Positions 1 to 13,000 of a stretch of DNA of 64,000 bases are shown here, piece after piece. The translations under genes and the position numbers were made by a program. Each line of letters begins with the position of its first letter. The stretch's first letter is position 1. This DNA is from PUPG01 sp964463915 (lineage in GTDB: Bacteria; Bacteroidota; Bacteroidia; Bacteroidales; UBA7960): positions 11,343-75,342 of the forward strand of contig CAYXEH010000008.1 in NCBI GenBank assembly GCA_964463915.1. Direction: 5' to 3'. The notes below the pieces were generated by a model that did no database searches, was not told where the DNA came from, and saw only the letters and a list, made by a program, of their open reading frames with translations.

Positions 1-3000
1 GTCGCCTTTGGCCACGTCCACCAGGCCTTCCGGTGAAACGTAACCGTTCTCGCCTTTGACGCCTGCATCGATGGTGTGGCTTACAGGCTCCTCATCCACA
101 AATTCCGCCTCAATGGTATGCGGCTGGTCCACATAATGGAAGGTATAGCTGCGCACCCGGCCTGCATTGATCGAATCATCGATCCATACCGCACGGATGT
201 AATCACCGGGTTCCGGGGTAATGGAGAAAGTAGCATGGGTACCATCCGGCACGTCCAGCACGCCTTCCGGCGCAATATAACCCTGGCCCTCTTCCGTGTT
301 GGTGGTGGCCGTAATGGTATGTGTGTCTGGCCTTTCAATAGCAAAGCGGACCTCAATGTCGTGGTCTTTACGTATGTCATGGAAGATATAACGTTCGGGC
401 ACACCCACGTACTGCCCGTCCACTTTGACAGATTCAATGTAAGACCCCGGGTCAGGCAGCAGGTCAAAGCCGGCCCGGCTGCCGGTGGCCGCAGAAACTT
501 CTCCTGCCGGCGCAATATGCCCTGTACCAGCACCTTCCTCATCCACCGAGGCGGTTATGGTATGATCCCGGACATCCGTATCGGAAAACTTCACCCGGAT
601 CGACCGGGTATCCGACACACGATGGAAGGTATATACATCAACCTGCCCCACCGGCTCGTCATCTACCCACACCTGTTCAATATATGAACCGGGGTCGGGT
701 GTAATGACAAAGACCGCATCACCGCCATCGGGCACTGCCACATCACCTCCGGGAAGGATATGGCCTTCTCCGCTGCTCTCTTCATCCACCGTGGCTGTGA
801 TGGTGTGGGTCTGCAGTGGTTCGGCCTCGAAAACGGCCTCGATGGTGTAAGGTTTGGTCACATACTCAAAAGTGAACGTATTGTGTACCCCGACGGGATT
901 GCCGTCCACATAGAGCATTCCCGGGTGGGCACCGGTTTCAGGAATAATACGGAAGGTACTGTGGGTGCTGTCCGGCACCAGCACCTCTCCCTCGGGTGCA
1001 ATGAATCCCTGCGCCGTGCTTTCATCCTCACGCACGCTGGCGGTGATGGTATGGGTGTAGGGCTTTTCATCGTCAAAAGTTACCTCAATGGCATGATCCC
1101 GGTTTACATAATGGAAAGTATATTCATCCACAATACCAATGGGAATGGTATCGATCATTACCTGGCCGATATGGGAGTTTGCATCGGGGTAGATACGGAA
1201 AGAGGCATGGCTGCCGGCCACCACAGGCACAATTCCCTCGGGTTCAATGCTTCCCTCTCCGTTACTTTGCAAGCTGACTGAGGAAATGATGTCATGGGTT
1301 TCGGGTGCCTCATCCACAAACACCACTTCAAGGGTATGGTTATCCTGCACCTGGCGGAACACCACCTCATCAGTCAGTGCCACGGTTTCGCCGTCTATCC
1401 GGATCTCACCGATATAGGCACCGTCATCGGGCAGGATGTCAAAACGCATATCGGTTCCTGAGATGACATGAATATCACCCATGGGATTGATGCTGCCCCC
1501 GGCAGTACTGGCATCCTCATCCACGGTGGCTGTAATGGTATGGGTGGTGGGCGGGGTATCGCTGAAAACCACTTCTATGGACCGGTCAGTGATCACATTC
1601 CTGAATGTATATTCATCGCCCACGCCTGTGTTCTCCCCGTCTACACGGACCTCATAAATGTAGGATCCCGGGGCGGGCGTAATCCGGAAGGTGGCATCAT
1701 GGCCATCCTCCACCTCAATATCTCCTACAGGTGAAATGTATCCCTCTCCGGTACTTTCCTCCTCGTTTACCGACGCTTCAATAATATGGGTATTGACGAT
1801 GAAGGGAGTGGGCCCAAACAATACCTCGATGGTATGGTTCTGATCCACATGCCAGAATGTATAGGAGTCCAGTTGTTGCCCCACCGGTTCACCGTCCACA
1901 TACACTTCCTCCACAATGGTCATTTCATCAGGGGTGGTAAAGGTGAAATGGGCATGCTTTCCATCGGTTACACGCACCACTCCCTCCGGTGAAAGTTGTC
2001 CGTCCCCCTGGCTGTCAGGATGGATGGTGGCGGTAATGGTATGAACCGTCTCAGGCTCCTGCTCTATAAAATAAGCGTCAATCTGGTGATTACCTGCTAC
2101 CTGATAAAAGGTGTAACTGCTGATACTGCCCACGGCCATCCCATCCACCACTACCTCATCCAGGTAGTGATTGCCGGCTTCCGTCATAAGGAAAGTGGCA
2201 CTGCTGTCGCGGGGAACTTCCACCTGACCCTCAGGAGATATATAGCCAAAGGATTCCTCTCCGGGATGAGCTGTTGCATCAATGACAAAGCTTTCGGCGG
2301 GCGGATCCTGGGTAAAGAGAACCTGGATTTCGTGGTTGTCGTGCACCTCGTGGAAATGATAACCAGGGGTGATTCCCACGTTGATGCCATCCACGAAAAC
2401 CGCCCCGATGTGCGCCCCGGTTTCGGCCTCCATGGCAAATAACATGGACTCCCCGTCAACCACCTTCACCTCTCCGGACGGGGAAATATTGCCGCCGGCA
2501 GTGCTTTCCGGGTGAACCGAGGCTGTGATAGTGTGGGTGTGTGGCGGGGTATCGCTGAATACCACCCTCAGGGTCTGGTCTTCAGTGACCCCTGTAAACT
2601 GGTAATTGTCGACCGGCCCGATATTCACGTCGTTGGCATATACCGCCTCCACATAACTACCCTCATCGGGAAGAATGTCAAAGAATACATCTCCACCGTC
2701 AATGACTGCAATTTCTCCCTCAGGCACCAGGCGGCCATCACCGGAGCTCTCTTCCCGGTCAACCAGTGCAGTCACCGTATGTGTGGCAGGCGGATGATCC
2801 TCAAACACCACATCCAGGGTGTGATCCCGCCGTACATCGGTAAAGCGGTAGTGATCATGGATCCCGATGGAGTGGCCGTCGACCACCACGTCATGGATAT
2901 AACTGTTTTCATCAGGATGGAAACTGAAATAGCTGTCTGCTCCTTCAGCCACCGGCACCGCGCCGCCGGGGTTGATCAATCCGTTCTCGCCAATGGCATT

Positions 3001-6000
3001 GGTGGTAATGGTATGGGTGGCCGGTGCCTCTTCACTGAAATAGACAGTGATCGACCGCGGTTCGCGGACATCCACAAAGGTGTAGCTGTCTGAAAGCCCC
3101 ACCGGCTCACCGTCCACTTCCACCCCGGCAATATGGGCATTTTCAGCCGGGACAATCTCAAAAGTGGCATTGCTTCCCTCCGGCACGGGGAGTTCTCCTG
3201 CCGGGTTGATGTAACCCAGGCCTTCACTGCCGGGATCAACCATGGCGGTAACCGTATGGGTCAGCGGAGGGTTCTCATCAAAGAAGGCTTCAATGGTGTG
3301 GCTGTTTTCCACATCAAAGAACGTGTAAGTGTGCACCAGTGCCACCGGATAATCATCAACCAACAGCTGTGTAAGGTAATGACCGGGTTCCGGCACCATG
3401 TTGAATGTCACGTCTTCTCCTCCGGATACCGGAATGACGCCCTCCGGATCTATGCTTCCCATTCCGGCGTCTGCCGGGTCAACGGTAGCTTCAATGGTAT
3501 GGGCAGGCGTGCCGGTAAAGTGTACTTCTATCTCATGGTCGGAAGTAATGTCAGTGAAGGTATAAGAGTCGGGTTGCCCGACATTCTGGCCATCCACCAA
3601 AACTTTCGCAATAAAAACTCCCGGCAGGGGTTGGATTCCGAAAGTAACGGAACTGCCTTCCGCAGCCTGGATGAGACCAGCGGGATTGATCTGCCCCAGT
3701 GCCTCACTGTCGGGATGCACAGTGGCAGTGATGGTATGGGTCAGGGGCGGTTCGTCGGTGAACCTCACCTGCAGGCTGTGGGAGTCCTGCACATCATAGA
3801 AGGTATATTCATTGACCAGGCCGACATTCTGTTCATCCACCAGCACTTCTGCAATATGGTGACCTTCTGCGGGCATAATCATGAAACCGGCATCACTGCC
3901 GTGGGCTGCCTGCACCTCACCCATGGGGCTGATCAGGCCCTCCCCTTCGAGCACTTCTGCAGTAATGGTATGGGTATCAACAGCTTCCTCACTGAAACGA
4001 ACCTCCAGGCTGTGGAAGGTCTGTACATTATAGAAGGTGTACTCCTCAACCAGTGCAATGGGATCGCCATCGACCAGCACTTCGGCAATCTGCTCATTTT
4101 CTGCGGGATGGATGCGGAAGGTGGCGTTGGTACCGGAGGCAACCCCAACCTCTCCTTCGGGGCTGATCCGGCCCTGTCCTTCAAGTACAGTGGCAGTAAT
4201 GGTATGGGTTTCGGGGGCTTCCTCACTGAAGAATGCCTCAATGTGGTGATTCTGATCGATCTGGTAAAAACTGTATTCACTCATCCGGCCGACACCCAGT
4301 CCGTCAACCCTCACCTGATGGATATGAGAGCCGGAGGCAGGACTGATCTGGTAATGCATGTCGCTTCCGGCAAGAACCGTTAGTTCACCCGCCGGATCAA
4401 TGGAACCCGCTCCGCCAAAGGTATCACTCACCGTGGCTGTCAGGGTATGCGTAAGCGGGGGATCACGGCCGAAACGCACCATCAGTTCATGGTCATCCCA
4501 GACATCCTCAAAAAGATAACTTTCCAGGATGCCCACATGCAGGCCATCTACCTGCACATCGGTAATGTATGAACCCTCATCGGGATGGAAGTGGAATTGC
4601 CGGTCGCCGCCGGGGGCTACTGTAACCGATCCGCCGGGATCGATTGCCCCGTCTCCGTCTCCGGCGGGATCAACCACCGTTTGAACAGTAAAGGGAGGAT
4701 CAGCCGTGAACAACACCTCAATGTCGTGGTTCTGCTGTACGTCGGTAAAAACATATTCATCCAACGCCCCCACATACACGCCATCCACCAAAACTTCGGC
4801 AATATGGCTGCCTGCATCGGGCAATATGGAGAAATGGGCATCACCGCCGGGGCTTACAAGCACCTCTCCTTCCGGATCGATACGTCCGGAGCCGGTGCTC
4901 TCCGGATTCACGGTGGCCGTGATTGAATGCGTCAGGGGCTGGTCCTGGCTGAAGCGCACCACGATGTTGTGGTCATCCGCTACATCATAAAAGGTATATT
5001 GATCGGTGAGCGGTGCCGGTTCCCCGTCCACCAGGATGGATTCCAGGTAATCGCCTTCGGCCGGGGCAATCCGGTAAATAATGTCGCTGCCTTCCGCCAC
5101 GACAAGCTCTCCTTCAGGCTCAATGTGACCCGATCCATCTCCCCCGGGATCTACTTCAGCCGTGAGGGTATGGGTGACCGGAGGCGTTGTGGCAAAGACA
5201 ACTTCCAGTTCGTGGTTGTCCGAAACCCCGGTAAAGGTATAGTGCTCATGGAGCCCTGCATCTGCTCCGTCAACCATTACACGTGCAATATAATACCCTT
5301 CGTCGGGTACAATGTCAAAAACGGCGTCACTGCCTGTGGCAACCGCTACTTCTCCGCCGGGAATAATCTGACCGCCGTAGCTGACCGGCTCATCGGGGCC
5401 TTCATGCCCTTCAGGGTCAAGTACCGTGGCCGTGATGGTGTGGGTATCCACCGGGTCTTCCGTGAAANNNNNNNNNNNNNNNNNNNNNNNNNNNNNNNNN
5501 NNNNNNNNNNNNNNNNNNNNNNNNNNNNNNNNNNNNNNNNNNNNNNNNNNNNNNNNNNNNNNNNNNNCGAACCTCCAGGCTGTGGGTTTCCGACACATCA
5601 TAAAAGGTGTATTCATCCACCAGGGCAATGGGAACTCCGTCGGCCAGTACCTCTGCTATGTGCCAGCCCTCATCGGGAAGGATCCGGAAGGTGGCATTGG
5701 TTCCGGAGGCAACCCCAACCTCTCCTTCGGGGCTGATCCGGCCGCCGTAGCTGGCGGGCGCATCCGGGCCTGTATGCCCTTCAGGGTCAAGTACCGTGGC
5801 CGTGATGGTATGGGTATCCACCGGGTCTTCCGTGAAACGAACCTCCAGGCTGTGGGTTTCCGACACATCATAAAAGGTGTATTCATCCACCATGGCAACG
5901 GGAACTCCATCTGCCAGTACCTCCGCAATATGCCAGCCGGTTTCAGGCAGGATGCGGAAGGTCGCGTCATCACCCCCGGCAAAGACCACCTCGCCCTCAG

Positions 6001-7055
6001 GAGAGATCTGCCCCCCATAAGTCTCCGGCTCGCCGGGGCCTTCATGACCCTCAGGCGGCAACACAGTGGCCGTAATGGTATGGGTTTCAGGAACCTCTCC
6101 GCTGAAGTGGGCCTCAATGCTGTAACTTTCATGTACATTGGTAAATGTAAAGAAGTCCCGGATACCGACCGGCAGTCCATTCACCAACACGGAGGTAATA
6201 TAGTTGCCAGGCTCTGGTGTGATGGCAAAGGTAATGTCATCGTCGTGGGGCACAGGAACGTCACCTGCCGGGCTGATGTGACCCAGCCCTTCGCTTCCTT
6301 CTCCAACGGTGGCGGTAATGGTGTGGGTCACCACGGGGTCCGCACTGAATCTCGCCTCAATGGTGTGATCCCCGGTAATGGAGTGGAAGATATAGCTGTC
6401 TGCTGCCCCCACCGCAACGTCATCCACCATGACCTGTTCAATGTGGGAGTCTGGATGGGGGGTAATGAGCACTTCCAGGTCTGAATGAATGGGTAAGGTG
6501 GTCAGGCCTTCGGGTGAAATACCACCAGTTCCGCTGCCATTCTCATCCACACTGGCATGCACAGTATATACCGGTGCATCGGTAAACAACACTTCGATTT
6601 GATGCGCCTGTTGCACATTGTCAAATGTATAACTGCTGATCGGGCCCATATTCACCCCATCCACGCGAACCTCTTCGGTGTAAGATCCCGCTTCAGGAAT
6701 TATATCAATGGTAATGCTTTCACCTTCAGCGACCAGGGTTTCTCCACCGGGAACCAGGGAACCCGCCCCGTCACTCGCCGGATCAACCGTGGCGGTTACT
6801 GTGTGGGTAACAGGTGCATCTTCTGTAAAAACAACTTCCAGGTGGTGATCCTGCGAAATGTCGTCAAAGGCATAAGAATCCATGATGCCACGCGACTGCC
6901 CGTCCACGATCACATCAAAAATATGGCTTTCCGGGTCAGGAAGAATGTCAAAGGAGACACTTTCTCCTTCCAGTAACGAAATCAGCGGACCTGCGGGATC
7001 GATCTGCCCGTTTCCGGTACTCGAGGCATGCACCCCCACTTCCACGGTATAGTAT
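1..7055 (-). repeat. At least 29 tandem divergent InlB (Flg_new_2-like) repeats, about 240-270 bp each
   Basis: A repeating pattern reads T-H-T-I-T-A-T-V, then G-x-I-S-P-x-G, then a segment like FxIxPExGxxIxxVxVDG, then SYTFxxVxxxHxIEVxF. The THTI anchor recurs about every 235-270 bases: 23 times left of the gap and about 6 times right of it. Spot checks of the anchor codon from position 78 to 5172 all fall in one frame. Copies next to the gap are nearly identical, while distant copies are diverged, so some were duplicated recently. Confidence 0.88.
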
Positions 7056-10000
7056 TCGATGTCATCAGGCATGAAATGCGCCACCACATCAGCCGGCCCG
7101 GCAGGCATGCCGAAAGTATACAGCGGATCGCTGCTGATCACCTCCCCGTTCAGGCTCCAGTTGATGAACTGTAATCCTTCATCCGGAATGGCTTCAACGG
7201 TAACCATCTCATGCACGTGGTAGGGCCCGTCATGCGATGCGCCCTGTTCGGTGGTGGTCCTGTTTACTGCTTCCCCCCAGGTTTCTTCATCTGCAGAAAG
7301 ACTCAGCGGGAAGCGCTGGGTATAATCAATGGCAAATTCCGCCCGCAGGTAGGCATCCTCTCCTGTCATGGTAAAGGTGGGGGATACATTGCCGCTGTCG
7401 TCCGGCTCACCACTCAGCATCAATGTATTTCCGGCCCAGCGGTCAAATTTATAACCGGTATAGGGGATCGCCTGCAATTGCACCTCGGTTTCCGGTTGGT
7501 AGCGGCCGTCCCCATCCTGCACGGCGGTGCCGTAACCCCGTGGAGAAGATTCCAGCACCAGGTCATAAAAGGCCGCCGGATCCAGCTCGAAATGGGCATG
7601 CAAGGTCACATCCTTGTCTGGCATGGTGAAAAGATGGGTCACCGTACCGGCCACCTGCTGACCTGCGTCATCCTGCCATTCCGTAAACAGATAACCCGGC
7701 CGGGGCGAGGCCTCAATAATGATTTCCTCATCCACTAAGTACTGGCCGCTGCCCGTCACCTCGCCCTGATGGGCTGCTTCAGGTATAAGCTCCAGCGAGT
7801 GGGCGACCTGGTCTATAGACCTGAAATGGGCGATCAACTCCACGTCTTCAGACGGCATGGAGTAGGTAAACCAGGCGTCGCTACTTACCTCTACATCATT
7901 ATGGCGCCAGCTGAGGAATTCGTAACCGGGTTCGGGAATCGCCCGAAGCTCCACTTCGGTATCAACGGGGTACGGTCCGGGTTCAGTGACATTGCTTACA
8001 GTACCCAGGTCAGGATCGTTGGGAGTAATATCGAGGTGGAATAACTGTTCCTGGTCCGGCTCAAAATGAGCGGTCAACTGGATATTCCGTCCTTCCATGT
8101 AAAAGGATAATGTATTGATACCGGTTTCCGGATCGGTTGTGCCGCTGAGATCTACCCCCGAAAGCTGACCTGAGGGAACCTCCCAGTGCGAGAAACTGTA
8201 ACCTGGTTCGGGCACGGCTTCCACCTGGACCTCAGTCAAAACATTGTAGGGGCCGTCCCCATCAGGTGTTATATTACGGGCAGATCCGAATGCATCGTTG
8301 GATGGGGAAGTGTACAGATCCACATAATAAAACAAAGTGGGATCAATTTCAAAGACTGCCTCGATCTCCGTATCATACGGAGGCATGGTGAACACTGTAA
8401 GCCTGTTGGTGAGGTTGTAGATCCGTTCGGCATCCGCGCTTCGCCACTCCACAAAACGAAAGCCACTCCGGGGGCCGGCCATGATCTCCACTTCCTTATC
8501 CACATGGTGGTCCCCGATACCCCCTTCAATGATTCCATACCTGCTTCCGTCCAGCCCGATGTCTTCTTTTGGTACCGGGATGATGGATAAATTAAAAGTC
8601 TGATCCGGATCAACTTCAAAATTCCCGGTAAGCCAGACGTCCTGACCCGGCATTTCGTACTCCATGGTGGAAGTACGTACCCCCAGGTCTTCTCCGGGGA
8701 CATCCGAGGTCCAGTATGAAAATCGGTAACCCGCGCTTGCCTGTGCCTGTATATGGATAAGATCTTCTACATTATAGTACCCATTACCGGAATAGGTGTA
8801 AGACCCGACATGGTCAGGCCTGGAGCGGAATCGCAACCGGAACTCCTGGCTGGGGTCCACATCAAAATGGGCAGTCAGGCTGATGGTAGAAGGCGGCATT
8901 TCCACGGACACAACCGGGTCTCCTGGATTTCCCTCCACAATATACTCCGTATCACCGGTCCATTCGACAAACACATAACCGGGGGCCGGCGCAGCCACTA
9001 TTTCCTGTACATGTTCCGCATTATATTCACCCGCCCCTTCTACATCACCATAGTCTGGTTCGGGAGACACATACAGCTCCAGACCAAAGTAGGCATTCGG
9101 GTTCACCAGGAACTCGGCTTGCAGGGTTTCTTCCTGATCAGGCATCTCGTAGGTGGCGATTGAATTGGTTGCCACAATATCTCCTGAGCTTTCTTCCCGC
9201 CAGCGGTTGAACACATACCCGTGTTTGGAAGAAGCCTCAACCTCAACGGTCTGCCCCTTGTCGTAAGCACCGATACCTATTAGCTGGCTGGCGGCATAAT
9301 CAGGTTCAGGCTCCAGCCACAACAAGTAACGGGGCTGCCATCCGAAGAACGGATAAGAAAGTGTATCATAGATGGCCCACACGGATTCAAAGTTCCAGTC
9401 ACTTTCCAGCCCGGCACCTGAATCAAAGGTCTCATAGCGGTACATTTCTTCAGTAGTCAGCCCCGCCTGGGGGTCAGATCCTACAGATTCCTCTATCCCG
9501 GATGTTACCACATCCCAGTAGCTGTATTCAATTCCGGCTTCCGTTGTTCCTTCATCTTCCTGTCGTCCAAGCAGTCCGCCACCATTTTCTGTTTGATGAC
9601 TAACGCTGCCACTGGCATACGCATAGGATACCTGGCCGCCCTGGTTGTACCCCACAAGCCCGCCGATCATATCATAACCGGCAACCGACCCGCTTGCGTA
9701 TACATTCAACAGGGAGCTGCCATGGTTATGCCCCACAAGCCCGCCAAGGCGCTGACTTTCACCCGGAGCGGTAAGTTCAACCTGCGAAAAACATTCCTCC
9801 AGCAATGACCCGCCTGCATTGCGCCCCACAAGACCGCCCATTCCAATGGTTGTAGCGGTCCCCTGCATCTCACCATTGGCATAGCTCCTGCTGATATGGG
9901 TGTCCAGGTCTGCCTCACCTGTCAGCGGGCCTGCATAAGAACCGGCAGTTATCTGTACCTCCTCAAGTCTCGTGTTTTCAATCACTGCCCCGTGGGTAAG

Positions 10001-13000
10001 CCCAAACAAACCGGTATGGGCCTCATCCGGGCGGTCAATGGTCATCCCGCGAATATGATGATGGTCACCGTCAAAATGAGCGGTAAAAGCCCTTTTCTCC
10101 TCACCGTATACTCCCCCGATGGGTTCCCAGCCATTCCCCCCTGCCCATTCAGACCCGGATAAGTCGATGTCATTGATCTGAAGGAAATGCAGGCCGGCAT
10201 GTTCGGGCCCGAGGTAATAACGTATATTATGAAGGTGTTGTGGGGTTGAAATGGTAAAAGGATCGCTGGCCGTTCCGGTACCCCCGTGAAAATGAAAACC
10301 GAAGTCCGCAGTAAGGCTCACATCACCGGCTGGCATGGAGAAGACAATATCCGGCGACGTGAGATCATCCCCTTCCACCATGATCCTATGTGTGTCACCC
10401 GTCCACTGGTCAAAATAATAGCCCAGCTCCGGCTCTGCACCTAGGGTGATCTCGTCATCCACATAATAGGTGCCGGAGGCCGTTCCCGTAAGATGTCCGC
10501 CCGCATTGGGATTGAATACACCGGCTTCTGGTTCCCTGTAAAGCCTGAGCTGATAGGGAATGGCCTCAGAAACGGCCTTCATTTGTACATCCCGGTCCGG
10601 CATGCTGTAATCAAGGGTATAAACCCCGGTACTGACCGACACATCGTCGGGATACCAGTAGGTCATCCCGTCAAAGAAATAAAGAAATTCGTAACCGGGT
10701 TTAACCTCTGCCGTAATGTTTACTGAATCATCATAGTGGTAATAAGGCAGTTCCGGAGAAACAGAAAGGGATTCCAAAGATCCCACCGGTGCTTCCTCCA
10801 CATTGAGATCAAACTCTTCATATCCAAAATAGGCGGTGATCTCAGGGTTCTGAACCGGGAAAACCGGCATATGGTAAACCGTTTCCGCCAATGTGGGATC
10901 ATCAAACTCCCCTTTCTCCTCGTACCCTCCGCTGCCTTCGGCTTCCCAGTATTTGAACTCCACCCCTGTCTCAGGAATGGCTGCCACATCTACGGGCTGC
11001 CTGAGGTGGTACGCACTGGCGCCGTCCACGGTTGCTGCGCTACCATAGCTCTCATCGGGGTATACATTGATGGTCAGCGGGTACTGTATTGCCTGGTTGA
11101 CCTCAAAGTTGGCGGCAATGGTATCCTGCCTGGGTGGGTTGGTGTACACCGTCTGCATCTGGAATGGGTCTGCAAATAGCCCCCCCCGGTCTGAAGACCA
11201 ATGGTCAAAGAGGTAACCATGCTGGGCAAAAGCCGAAACCTTAATATCCTGCAGGGCAGGATGATTTACACTGGTCAGATGGGTCTGGGCCACCAGGTCG
11301 CCCTCAAACCAGAAACGATTCTCCAGGATGACACGGAAACGCACGCTGTAATCAATCACGTAGTTGGCGGTCAGGTCAATGTCATGAGCAGGCATAGTCA
11401 CCTCCACCTCATCTTGTGTGGCCAGCCCGGAGGTAATGTAACGGGTATCGCCCGTCCAGCGGTCAAATTTAAACCCCTCAATGGTGTCCGCCTTCAAGGT
11501 AACCAGGCTCTCTGCATTGTAGGCGGTTTCTCCGTCATGGGTGGTGATGGTCCCCCATCCCGCAGGTTCCACGTGAAGATTGAGGTCAAAAAATACCGTA
11601 GGATCTACCAGGTATTCTGCCGTTACTTCTACATCTTCGGGAGGCATTTCAAAAGTGAAGGTCACCACCCCGTTTTCATCTGTCCCCAGTTCAGGATCTG
11701 AGGGGGTCCATTCATAACCTTCCGCATGTCCTTCCAGTTCACTGCCGGCGGTCAGGCGATCAAACATATACCCATGCACCGGTGTGGCACGCAAGGTAAT
11801 AGTGTCAAACACATGGTGCGGAGCGTCTTTACGGGAGATATCCTCCAGTTTGCCCCGGTGATCAGGCACATCACGCAGGGTGAGGAAGTAATCGAGAGGA
11901 TCCAGGTTGGCAGTCACGGTCACATGGCCGCCGGGCGTACGGAAGGTGGTGGCCGGTTCATACGGGTCTTCAAAATGGCCACGGTAATCACTTTCCCAGT
12001 GGTCGAACACATAACCCGGAACCGTATCCGCGATAATATCCACCACAGTCTCCGCATTGTATGGGCCGCTTGCCGTAAGATCTTCCGCAGATCCCCCGAT
12101 TTCAGGCATTGGGGTCACATTCAGTTCCCAGAACAGGGAGGTGTCTACCGAGAAGTGGGCCTCCACGCGTACGTCACCGGCGGGCATCATAAAGGTGAGG
12201 ATGTAATTTCCGTACTCATCCATACGGCTTTCCCAGTCAATTTCTTCCGACCCTTCCACAACCCATTCCTCGAAGCGGTAACCCTGGCTGGCTGAGGCCA
12301 TGAGCACCACCTCATCTTCAGGATTGAAGAAGTCTTCTTCCACAGGACTGATGTCGGTAATGGTTCCGTAATCTTCGTGGGGCACAACCACCTGCTCCAC
12401 CAGATAAGGGTTGGCCATAAAATGGGCGGTCAACTCTGTATCCCCTGCAGGCATAGGAAAATCGAATACCACTGCCTCATCCACGTCTCCGCTGAGGAAG
12501 GAATGATCAAAATACCACTCATCCCGGCCTTCGATGGGGCGGTCGGAGGTGAACCGGTGAAAGTGGTGGCCCTCAGTGGGGGTGGCAGTCACAGATATGC
12601 TGTCTTCAACCACGTAGGGGCCTTCATCAGGATCCCCCGCACCATCCGTATTGCCATACTCCAGGGTTCCGAAAGAGGCAGGTTCAGACTCCAGGCCCAG
12701 TTCCCAGGTTTGTGCCGGATCGGGCTCAAAAACCGCCACCAGGAACACATTGTTGGCGGGCATGGTGAAATTAAGCTGATTTGCCCCGGTAGAAGGGCTG
12801 GTATTGCCTTCCAGCGACTGCCCGTCCATGTTGCTTTCGGCAACCCATTCCACAAAACGGTAACCGGTATTTGGGGTAGCCTTGACGCGTATATCATCAC
12901 CCAGGTTATAGAGTGTATCTCCCGGAGAAATATCTTCCACGCTACCCATTTGGGGTGATTCCACCGACAGATCGACATCCAGTCCTTTCATGGCAAAATG

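Noticed and set aside
5417..5467. Apparent end of the giant protein (reading ...HGRPGGYPHHHGHGT then stop) just left of the N gap
   Set aside because: It is read out of frame because the 100 N are not a multiple of three. The true repeat continues in the adjacent frame as FTEDPVDTHTITATV.
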